Source: Sabellastarte sp. h YS-2021 (Eukaryota; Annelida; Polychaeta; Sabellida; Sabellidae). From it: 64,000 bases of DNA. Both the position numbers and the translations under genes were made by a program. The DNA lies in NCBI GenBank assembly GCA_964017235.1, contig OZ024931.1:136836033-136900032 (forward strand). Direction: 5' to 3'. The notes below the pieces were generated by a model. That model was not told where the DNA came from. It worked only from the letters and a program-made list of their open reading frames with translations, and did not search any database. Below are positions 47,705-57,302 of the stretch, piece after piece; positions within the stretch are counted from its first letter, which is position 1; each line of letters begins with the position of its first letter.

Positions 47705-48263
47705 ATGTTTGCTAATCAACCCAAAGATACATATAAATTTGAGAATGAGATTTTACTACCTGCCTCTAGTTTACAGAAAAAAAATATTTGGAAAGCAAGA
47801 TTTAGTTCAATCTGCATCTACAGAAGATAAATCATTATCTAGAGATATGTATAATTCAACTCGATCAACCGAATCAACTAGATCAACCACTGGATTGAAT
47901 CTCTCAAATCAATCAGATCAGAAACCTTATTTTGATGGATTTGCATTATCAACTAAGAAGGGATCATGTGAAACCTGTCATAGAATGGAATATATAAATC
48001 TAGCAAGTCAATGGCCACCAAGTGTTTATCAAAAATATGATCAAAGAATTTTAACATTTAACACCTGGCCAAAATCTCATCCTATACATCCAGGAGGTAT
48101 TGCAAGAAGTGGATTTATCTATGCTGGAAGAGGAGATAAGGTCTATTGTCCATGGTGTCAGATATCATTAGTAGAGTGGGAGACATTTGACATACCTATG
48201 GATGAACATAGGAGACATTCACCTAATTGTGAATTTATTCTAATGCTTTATCCTAAAGTATGA
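47705..48263 (+). CDS. BIR-domain (IAP-type) protein, frameshifted near the start
   Basis: The long frame (from 47709) carries a Ser/Thr-rich linker and then one BIR domain of about 70 residues: RILTFNTWP, GGIARSGFIYAGRGDKVYC, CPWC, W, EH, HSPNC. The zinc ligands C-x2-C-x16-H-x6-C are complete, so the fold should form. BIR domains bind caspases or other partners in inhibitor-of-apoptosis proteins. There is no RING or second BIR in this gene; a RING protein lies 1.2 kb downstream. The better start is the ATG at 47705 in another frame (MFANQPKDTYKF...); it joins the BIR frame if the A8 run at 47777-47784 were one base shorter. The stop is TGA at 48261-48263; GTATGA there could also be a splice donor. 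Host or mobile-element origin is open. Confidence 0.8.
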
Positions 48264-48527
48264 TTTTTTAAAAAAAAGTTACATTTAATATTGTTAGTAA
48301 CTTAAAAAAAATTGTTTGTCTCATAAAATGAATAACCATATGTTACCATATAGATAAATCACTAGAGTGTAAATAATGAAATACATATGTTCATTGTCTA
48401 ATGATGATATCATAATCATGACATGACTAGATATTACTTTCTACTTTGTTTTTCAAGTCTTTTTAAACCCAAACTCAGCTGAACTAATCTCATAAGTTTA
48501 TTTGAACATTAAATCTTCATCAATATA

Positions 48528-49341
48528 ATGGCTGAAGCCTATGTAAATAGTAAAGTAAGTTCCGTTCCTCAAGCAAAAAGAGGAAAAATGAGAGTAATAA
48601 TACCGGAAAAAATAAGAAGATAACTTCTTTTTTCAAAACACAAGAAAACGAGGATGTTATTGTATTGAAAGAGGATCCAAGAAATCCTCTTCCTAAATCT
48701 GTAATGAAGCCAGGAACTAGTAAACAGACCGAACCAGGTATAATCAATGTTGAAATGAAAAATCATGATCAAAATGAATATGAGAAAGATATCAAAATAA
48801 TTGGTCTTAAGGCACCCTTTAAGAGAACCTTCCATATTGGAGGCGATAAATACATAATATTTACAGCTGATAAGGGTGTCATTGATCAGATACAGATAAA
48901 AGAATGGGACGATAAAGTTGTTAAAAAGGAGTGAAATTAAATATTTCTAAACTTATGATGATAATGCATTATGGTCAGTTAATAACCAGTGAGATAGGTA
49001 AGATTGCTAATGGTCCAGAAGATATAAATGTTAAAAAGCATATAGGAGGAGGTTACTATTTATCATGCGCCTCCCCTTACAAATCTGTAGGGATTAGGCT
49101 ATGGAAATTAGGATCTGTAAAAATGTTTCCAACCAATGAAGGCATCAATCTTAAAATTAACGAATGGATGGAATTGATGGATGTTATCAATGATATGTAT
49201 GTTGAAATATTAGATTTATTTCATTGTGTATCATGTTTGCTGCAACCAAATCAACCAGGTCATAATCCGAATACATGTAAAGAATGTATGCAAAATGTAG
49301 ATGTATCAAGAGGTGAGGTGTACGTAGACATACCATTGTAA
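48528..49341 (+). CDS. Protein with two PC4-like DNA-binding domains, two frameshifts
   Basis: The ATG at 48528 opens a short frame (MAEAYVNSKVSSVPQAKRG). One missing base in an A5 run (48575-48579 or 48584-48588) separates it from a basic stretch with KKITSFF (48614-48634), similar to a PCNA-binding box but with Asn in the Gln place. The first PC4-like unit runs from FHIGGDKYIIF to KEWDDKVVKK and is cut at A5 48923-48927. The next frame resumes exactly at the expected GVKLNISKL part, then a second unit IGGGYYLSCASPYKS...KMFPTNEGINLKINEWMEL, and a tail C-x2-C-x13-C-x2-C. PC4 (p15) domains bind ssDNA and melted DNA in transcription and replication. AATAAA lies at 49420-49425. Family assignment rests on motif order only. 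Confidence 0.62.
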
Positions 49342-49463
49342 AAGTAAAGATACACAGATCATACTCCATATGGAGATTGACTTACTTACTTTGTTGTAAT
49401 ATAAAGCATTAATCATACTAATAAACACTATATTCATCCGAAAAATTGAAAAAAAGAGAACAC

Positions 49464-50464
49464 ATGGAAGCTCAGGGGATGAAGAATAATTCAGTTAATG
49501 CTTTCCTTGGATGGAGAATCAATGGATATGCACCATCAATGATATTATCTGCTGTTGTTACTATATGCGAATTGATCTCTATGATAGAGCAGAAGAATTT
49601 TCGATCAGCCTTCAGTTGCTATATGATGTTCAAAGAAGTTCTTCCACTCTACATACAGTAAGTTTATTTTGAGACATCGAGTAATCTTTCAAAGTATAAT
49701 TCAGTCATAATAAGATTTCAAAATGTATAATTTTAATAAACATTAATAGTAAATGAAATTGTTAAATTTTATATCTACATGTCATGTGCACCCATATACG
49801 GGTATATTTTCAGACAAAAATACCCTGATTTTGTGAAGTATGGAATTGATGAGGTTTTAAATGACACGTGTTGCTGTTGCCAAGATACATTAATGATGGA
49901 AGACATTTTGATGACAGTTCCATGCTGTCATTTTTTTGTGGACAATGTGCATGTAATTTTATGAAAATATGGTCAGATAATGCAGAAGTCTACAAGAAAT
50001 GTCCAATGTGTCGAAGTTATTTGATAGATCAAATTTTTGCCAAATCCATTCAATATAATATGACCTCTATGACACAAAGTACCTTTTTTATATGGATACC
50101 AACGTTTATATATAAAGGTAAAAACTTGAATCAGCTAATAATGGATTCATTGCGAGAACAGAAATATAATGACGCATTTAGATTTTCTTTTTTATTGAAT
50201 AGAGGGCCAAATGATATTGAAACGAGTATCGACAAAAATTGGTCTGGTATTTATAGTAAACAGAGGGAAAAGTTATATTGTTCTTCATGCAGATCAGCTC
50301 TTTCGATTGAAAAGGCATTCAGTGCAACATGTAACCACTTTTGCTGTACTATTTATAGTACTTATATACTAGAAAATCGAGGTAACGATGTAATACAATG
50401 TCCAGAATGTAATAAAGATATTGAGGATTCAAAAGGTGAAATTATATTTTTTAGACCAATTTGA
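49464..50464 (+). CDS. Two-exon protein with duplicated helix-RING module, frameshifted
   Basis: Exon 1 (49464-49657, ATG in MEAQGMKNNSVNAFLGW) joins exon 2 (from 49814) across a 156-bp intron, phase 2, in frame. Module 1 is helical (SMIEQKNFRSAFSCYMMFKE) followed by a RING finger whose first ligands (CCCCQD, CCH) lie in one frame and the rest (CGQC, CPMC) in the next; the T7 run at 49931-49937 is one base short of joining them as C-x-H-x2-C-x2-C. Module 2 (50120-50464) repeats the layout: EQKYNDAFRFSFLL, then CSSC, CNH, C, CPEC, but the sixth ligand is Tyr (TTIY position, codon TAT near 50357), so this finger may not bind zinc normally. RING proteins are usually E3 ubiquitin ligases. AATAAA is at 50646-50651. 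Confidence 0.65.
49658..49813 (+). other. Candidate spliceosomal intron, 156 bp
   Basis: The donor is GTAAGTTTAT at 49658 and the acceptor is TATATTTTCAG ending at 49813. The flanking frames join without a stop, phase 2. The interior is AT-rich with in-frame stops. Confidence 0.65.
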
Positions 50465-50918
50465 GATCATTGATCTCAAGCTAAAGATCTTTTTCTATGA
50501 AAGAAACATTCTTCTTGTTTATTAACCATTGATACATTTTCACACAATATAAATAATTTTAGAAATGTTCTTCTATCAGTAGCTTTGACATTAAAACGTT
50601 ATGGATGAAATACGTGATGATTTAATCTTATGGATAAAAAATACTAATAAATTTGTATAACACTTGTAGTTATCAATTTCTTAAATTAGAAAGGGAAGAA
50701 AGGTTTAATAATCCACATATTAATATTATTTAAAAAAATTAAAATCTAATAAAATGTTTATCTGTTTATAACACAAAAATATTGAATAACCACTCTAAAG
50801 AAACAATCTGAATAATGTTGAAAATAAAGTCATTCAAGATAACAAAAGATGTATCTGTAACAAACTATCCAAATAAAAAACATTCTGAAAATCCACATTG
50901 AAACGTATTGTTAACTAC

Positions 50919-50951
<33 letters not shown>

Positions 50952-51590
50952 TCCTGGATTCATCATTAGGTAGACACTTCGGTGTAAATACACCACCTTA
51001 GGTAGACATTTTACTTAAGTAGACATTTTCGTGTCTACTTAATGTTTGGACCTCTGAAAAAATATTTTGGAGTGATATAAAAATGGAAACTTTAGCTAAG
51101 CCCTGTTCTTTGGTAGCAGTATTTTGAATAAAATTAGTTTGCATCTCCATTTTTCATGAAGTAAACCAAGAATAACAGCCGAAAATTTTCATGTGTATAT
51201 TTTCCTTAAGTAGATAGTGTGAAAAAAACTCACTTAAGTAGACTCCAATTAAATTTAAAATATTAAAAAAGTTAATAGTGTATATGTAAATTATATTTAT
51301 ACTGTGTAGTAGAGGACTTTTAAAAGCATTGTTTAAAATTTATTTTAAGTTCTTCCCTCAACAAATAAAAAAATTAGAAGACATATACTTTTTTCATACC
51401 AAATATACATTTGGGTTTAAACCACTGCATGTGTACATTGTATTTTTATACTCATATATAGCTGTCACATTATATACATGCACAATAAATTTTGTTTGTT
51501 TCAATATTGATCAAGAAAAGGGTACAATATTACTTATAATTGCACATTGATTAAAATAAGCATATTATGAACAACTTAAAATTGTACACA
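50465..51590. other. Gene-free AT-rich stretch with (AT)n and a hairpin
   Basis: An (AT)n run spans 50920-50950. At 51015-51042 TTAAGTAGACA and TGTCTACTTAA form an 11-bp perfect stem with a 6-nt loop. TTAAGTAGA words repeat at 51195 and 51232. No gene. Confidence 0.6.
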
Positions 51591-52026
51591 ATATTTTAAA
51601 AATATCCATTTGTGCAGATTTACATAGTACAGGTCTTGATAGTAATTTTTCAGACATATTGCTGCTCAGTATCTTATTTTTAGATATGTCCCATTTATTC
51701 TCTTTACTTGTCTAATAAAGAGCATTTTGCACAAAACAGTGATCAATTTAGTAGCTTACTGACTACTTGTTTTTGATCTAAACCAATACTTTATAACATT
51801 AATTTCGAATATTTTAAAAATATCCATTTGTGCAGATTTACATAGTACAGGTCTTGATAGTAATTTTTCAGACATATTGCTGCTCAGTATCTTATTTTTA
51901 GACATGTCCCATTTATTCTCTTTACTTGTCTAATAAAGAGCATTTTGCACAAAACAGTGATCAATTTAGTAGCTTACTGACTACTTGTTTTTGATCTAAA
52001 CCAATACTTTATAACATTAATTTCGA
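51591..52026 (+). repeat. 218-bp tandem duplication
   Basis: 51591-51808 and 51809-52026 are almost identical (one clear difference, TAGATATG versus TAGACATG). The unit itself is a diverged piece of the roughly 205-bp satellite. Confidence 0.92.
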
Positions 52027-52757
52027 AGTATGACTTATTGCTGAATTTTTAGATATCCAGTTTAAATAGTTAATTTTGCAAACATTTTACACACAATAAT
52101 AAACAATTTGGTGCTTGTTGCATTAAAATCTCCCAAATATTAAGTACTATACATGGATTTTAGCAGAGCTTTTGAGTTCCCAATATTATTCACTTGGGCG
52201 ATTTTTCAATGGATATTACTACTCAATATCATGAATAATAGATGTCATCTAGTTTAGTTATCTACACTCTAGCATTCTGTACATACACTAAGCAAGTTGG
52301 TGCTGGTCTCATCATATAATTTATTAAGTAAAGAGCATTTGACAGGCATATTAAAGTAATCATTAATTTTCAATTATTTTTAATTATATTGGGTGATTTT
52401 TCAGTGGGTAATGCTGCTTTATATCTTAACTTTAAGATATCTTGGTTTCCAGTTTAGTTTTCTGCAAATAAGTAAAATAATAACAAGCAATTTAGTGTTG
52501 GTCTCATTAAAATTTTCCAATTATCGAGCATTTGACAGGAATTTTAAAATAGCATTTCAATTTCCAGTATTATTTAATGTGGATGATTTTTCTGTGAGTA
52601 TAGTTGCTTAATATCTTAAGTTAAATTTCCTGTTTCGTTTTCTGCAGACGATCATTCTGTACATGAAAACAAGCAATTTGCTGTTTATCTTGTTAAAGTA
52701 TTCCAATTACTGAGCATTTGATAGGAATTTTAATCATGCCTTTGATTTACTAGTATT
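51600..52757 (+). repeat. Diverged ~205-bp satellite, left block
   Basis: The landmarks recur in order: GGGTGATTTTT-like, CTCAATATCTTA, TTTAAGATATC, CCAGTTTAGTT, ATTCTGTACA, CATTAAAAT, AGCATTTGACAGG and GATTTCCCAGT-like. About five old copies. The array stops at 52757 where the cap-flanked element begins and resumes at 59151. Confidence 0.8.
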
Positions 52758-52799
52758 TACGGAGCCCAAGAAGGGACACAGAACTGTTTTCCTATCATT

Positions 52800-54420
52800 T
52801 TTTAACTCGTTACCACAAGTTAACAAGTCGTTACCACGATATAATACATCATTCCCACAAGTTAGCAAGTCATCATAATGAGATACTAAGTTGTTGTAAT
52901 GAGTTGTGGTAATGAGATACTAACTTGCGAGATCAAGATACTTAGTGGTTACCACCAGAGAGTAAGTCCTTGGGTTTTCAGTCATCCCTTACTAACTTGC
53001 TCCCACCAATTACTAACTCATTCCCACAAATTACTAGCTCATTCCCGCCACTAACTAAGTTGCTTCCACCACTTACTAACTCGTTCCCAACACTTACTAA
53101 CTCGTTCCCAACACTTACAAAGTCGTTCCCACTATGTACTAGGTCATTCCTATATCTTACTATCTTGTTGAGGCCAATGTTATGGAGCCCAGGAAGGGAC
53201 ATAGAACTGTTTCATTATCTTTTCTTATCCTGTTACCACAAGTTAATAAGTTGTTACCACAAGATACTAAGTCATTCCCATAAGTTAACAAGCCATTAAT
53301 ACACAATACTAAGTCATTCCCACACCTTTATAAGTTGTGGTAATCAGATACTAAGTTATGATAATGAGATGCTAAATTGTGGGAATGAGATACTAACTAG
53401 TGGTAACAAGATAATAAGTGGTTATCACAAGATAGTAAATCCTTGTTTTCATTCATAGCCCTTATTAAATCATTCCCACCACTTACTAACTCATTCCCAC
53501 CACTTACTAACTAGTTCTACCACTTTCTAACTCATTCCCACCACTTATTAGGTCGTTCAAACCACTTGTTAACTCATTCACAACACTTATAAAGTCATTC
53601 CCACCATATACTATCTCATTCCCACCACTTACCAACTCGTTCCCACCACTTATTAGGGGCCAAGGTGGCAGAGCGGTAACACTCTCGCCTCCCACCTCTG
53701 AGACTGGGGTTCAGTTCCCGGCCCGGCCTCAAGTGGGAAAGCTGGTAGTTGCTTGCCGTTGGTCGGCAGTTTACAGTACAGAACCTTGACCCACTGTATG
53801 TACTGGTTTACTGGTAAACCCCACCACTTATTAAGTCATTCCCACCACTGACTAACTTGTCCCCACCACTTAATGTCTCGCTCCCACTACTTATTATCTT
53901 GTTCTCACCACTTAATAAATCGTTCCCACCACTTACTGACTAATTATAATGTTAAATCGTACGAATGAGATACTAACTTGTGGTAACAAGATACTAGGTG
54001 GTTACCACAAGATAGTAAATCCTTGTTTTCATTCATAGCCACCCCTTATTAAGTCATTCCCACTACTTACTAACTCATTCTCACAACTTATTAAGTCATG
54101 CCCACCACTAACTAACTCGTTCCCACTACTAATTATCTCTTTCCCACTACTTGCTATCTCTTTCCCACCTCTTACTCTCTCGTTCCCACCACTTACTATC
54201 TCGTTCCCACCACCTGTTAACTTGTTCCCACCACATATTAAGTCGTTCCCACAACTTATTAAGTCGTTTGCACCACTTACTAACTTGTTCCCACCACTTA
54301 CTAACTTGTTCCCGCCACTTACTATCTCATTCCCACAACTTATTATCTTATTCCAACCACCTAATAAATTGTTCCCACCACTTACTTACCAATTCCCAGG
54401 GATCAATAATATGCTAACAG
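52800..54420. repeat. 21-bp tandem arrays, CCCACCACTTACTAA type
   Basis: Units of 21 bp with TCGTTCCCACCACTTACTAA-like wording, irregularly mutated, broken by the cap at 53183 and a SINE at 53655-53815. ORFs such as heptads of LLSRSHH are artefacts of a period divisible by three. Confidence 0.85.
53655..53815 (+). repeat. tRNA-derived SINE inside the 21-bp array
   Basis: AAGGTGGCAGAGCGGTAACA (A box), then CTCGCCTCCCACCTCTGAGA, then GGGGTTCAGTTCCCGG (B box), then a body with GGCAGTTTACAGTACAGAAC. Same family as 44640-44865; the CCCACCACTTATTA wording on both sides may be array sequence or a target duplication. Confidence 0.78.
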
Positions 54421-54479
54421 AGGTTAAAATATTTATTAGACATAACAGCTTGGCAGTATTATTACCCCACAGCCCTTAA

Positions 54480-55455
54480 GGGCTGTCGGGGTATTGTTTT
54501 CACCCATGGTGTCCGGATGGGTGGGCGGGTGGCGGGAAAAGTTTGTCCGGGCTATATCTCGAAAACCGTAAAGTGTAGGAAGTTGATACTTGGTAGGGAC
54601 ATTGGTTAGGGGGTGTAGGTGTGCAACGTCATGGTCTGACCTTAATTTGACCTTTGACCTTGCCATAGCGACCCTAACCTATAAAATCTTGTCTGGGCTA
54701 TATCTCAGAAACCGTAAGGTGTAGGAAGTTGATACTTGGTGGGGATATTGGTCAGGGGGTGTAGGTGTGCAACGTCAAGGTCTGACCTTGATTTGACCTT
54801 GCTGTAGTTACCTTGACCTATAAAATCTTGTTGGGGCTGTATCTCAAAAACCGTAAGGTGTAGGAAGTTGATACTTGGTACGGACATTGGTTAGGGGGTG
54901 TAAGTGTGCAATGTCATAGTCTGACCTTGATTTGACCTTTGTCGTAGTGACCTTGACCTATAAAACCTTTTCCGGGCTATATCTCAGCAACTGTAAGGTG
55001 TAGGAAGTTGATACTTTGTAGGGACATTGATTAGGGGGTGTAGATGTGCAACGTCATAGTGTGACCTTTGCTGTAGTGACCTTGACCTATAAAATCTTGT
55101 CTGGGCTATATTTCGGAAACTGTAAGTTGTAGAAAGCTGATACTTGGTGAGGACATTGGTAGGGGCTAGTAGGTGTGCAACGTCATGGTGTGACCTTGAT
55201 TTGACCTTTGACCTTGCCGTAGTAAACTTGACCTATAAAACCTGGTCTGGACTATATCTTGGAAACCCTGAAGTGTAGGAAGTTGATACTTGGTAGGGAC
55301 ATTGGTTAGGACATAGAGGTGTGCTATGTCATAGTGTGACCTTGATTTGACGTTTGACCTTGCTGTAGTGACCTTGACCTATAAAATCTTATCCAGGCTA
55401 TATCTCAGAGACTGTAAGGTGTAGGAAGTTTATACTTGGTTGAGACATTGGTTGA
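54480..55455 (+). repeat. Array of ~140-170-bp units (GGGCTATATCTC type)
   Basis: About seven units share GGGCTATATCTC, GTGTAGGAAGTTGATACTTG, GGGACATTGGTTAGGGGGTG, TGTGCAACGTCAT and GACCTTGACCTATAAAA. The second duplicate (55845-56820) has the same set. No coding role is evident. Confidence 0.9.
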
Positions 55456-55459
55456 GGGT

Positions 55460-55690
55460 TTTAGGTAGTATCTTAGTATCTTGTGTGAACTGATTTGCTA
55501 TCTCGTGGGAATGACTTTCTAACTTGTGGGGACAACTTGCTATCTTGTGGGTATGACTTGTTAATTTGTGGGAATGACTTGCAAGCTTGTGGGAACGACT
55601 TGCTATCTTGTGGGAGCAACTTGCTTAATTCTGGGAATGACCTGCTATATTGTGGGAGCAACTTGCTAACCTGTGGGTATAACTTGCTAT
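55460..55690 (+). repeat. 21-bp array, CTTGTGGGAACGACTT type
   Basis: About eleven units reading CTTGTGGGAACGACTTGCTA with variants. Repeated and extended at 56825-57265, where it ends in the inverted cap. Confidence 0.88.
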
Positions 55691-57302
55691 CTCATTCCCA
55701 CAACTTATTATCTTATTCCAACCACCTAATAAATTGTTCCCACCACTTACTTACCAATTCCCAGGGATCAATAATATGCTAACAGAGGTTAAAATATTTA
55801 TTAGACATAACAGCTTGGCAGTATTATTACCCCACAGCCCTTAAGGGCTGTCGGGGTATTGTTTTCACCCATGGTGTCCGGATGGGTGGGCGGGTGGTGG
55901 GAAAAGTTTTTCCGGGCTGTATCTCGAAAACCGTAAAGTGTAGGAAGTTGATACTTGGTAGGGACATTGGTTAGGGGGTGTAGGTGTGCAACGTCATGGT
56001 CTGACCTTAATTTGACCTTTGACCTTGCCATAGCGACCCTAACCTATAAAATCTTGTCTGGGCTATATCTCAGAAACCGTAAGGTGTAGGAAGTTGATAC
56101 TTGGTGGGGATATTGGTCAGGGGGTGTAGGTGTGCAACGTCAAGGTCTGACCTTGATTTGACCTTGCTGTAGTTACCTTGACCTATAAAATCTTGTTGGG
56201 GCTGTATCTCAAAAACCGTAAGGTGTAGGAAGTTGATACTTGGTACGGACATTGGTTAGGGGGTGTAAGTGTGCAATGTCATAGTCTGACCTTGATTTGA
56301 CCTTTGTCGTAGTGACCTTGACCTATAAAACCTTTTCCGGGCTATATCTCAGCAACTGTAAGGTGTAGGAAGTTGATACTTTGTAGGGACATTGATTAGG
56401 GGGTGTAGATGTGCAACGTCATAGTGTGACCTTTGCTGTAGTGACCTTGACCTATAAAATCTTGTCTGGGCTATATTTCGGAAACTGTAAGTTGTAGAAA
56501 GCTGATACTTGGTGAGGACATTGGTAGGGACTAGTAGGTGTGCAACGTCATGGTGTGACCTTGATTTGACCTTTGACCTTGCCGTAGTAAACTTGACCTA
56601 TAAAACCTGGTCTGGACTATATCTTGGAAACCCTGAAGTGTAGGAAGTTGATACTTGGTAGGGACATTGGTTAGGGCATAGAGGTGTGCTATGTCATAGT
56701 GTGACCTTGATTTGACGTTTGACCTTGCTGTAGTGACCTTGACCTATAAAATCTTATCCAGGCTATATCTCAGAGACTGTAAGGTGTAGGAAGTTTATAC
56801 TTGGTTGGGACATTGGTTGAGGGTTTTAGGTAGTATCTTAGTATCTTGTGTGAACTGATTTGCTATCTCGTGGGAATGACTTTCTAACTTGTGGGGACAA
56901 CTTGCTATCTTGTGGGTATGACTTGTTAATTTGTGGGAATGACTTGCAAGCTTGTGGGAACGACTTGCTATCTTGTGGGAGCAACTTGCTTAATTCTGGG
57001 AATGACCTGCTATATTGTGGGAGCAACTTGCTAACCTGTGGGTATAACTTGCTATCTTGTGGGAACAACTTACTAACTTGTAGGAACAATTTGCTACCTT
57101 GTTGGAAAAACTTGCTAACTTGTGAGAACGACTTGCTATCTTGTGGGAATGTCTTGCGAACTTGTGGGAATGACTTACTATTTTCTGGAAACAATTTTCT
57201 AACTTATGGGAATGACTTAGTATCTTATGGTCATGACTCACTAACTCAGAACAAGATAAAAAAATGACAGGAAAACAGTTCTATGTCCCTTCCTGGGCTC
57301 CG

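Larger units (their letters stand above)
54323..57052 (+). repeat. 1,365-bp tandem duplication, near identical
   Basis: 54323-55687 and 55688-57052 match almost base for base. Visible differences include GGCGGGAAAAG/GGTGGGAAAAG, GTTTGTCC/GTTTTTCC and GGGGCTAGT/GGGACTAGT. Each copy holds a CAGCCCTTAAGGGCTG palindrome, an array of ~140-170-bp units and a block of 21-bp units. The join is inside the 21-bp repeats, which suggests unequal exchange there. Confidence 0.93.

Noticed and set aside
47705-50464. Firm assignment of the cluster to a bivalve herpesvirus or other named virus
   Set aside because: BIR and RING genes occur in such viruses, but no replication or capsid gene is present here and the RING gene has an intron; only a hypothesis is justified.
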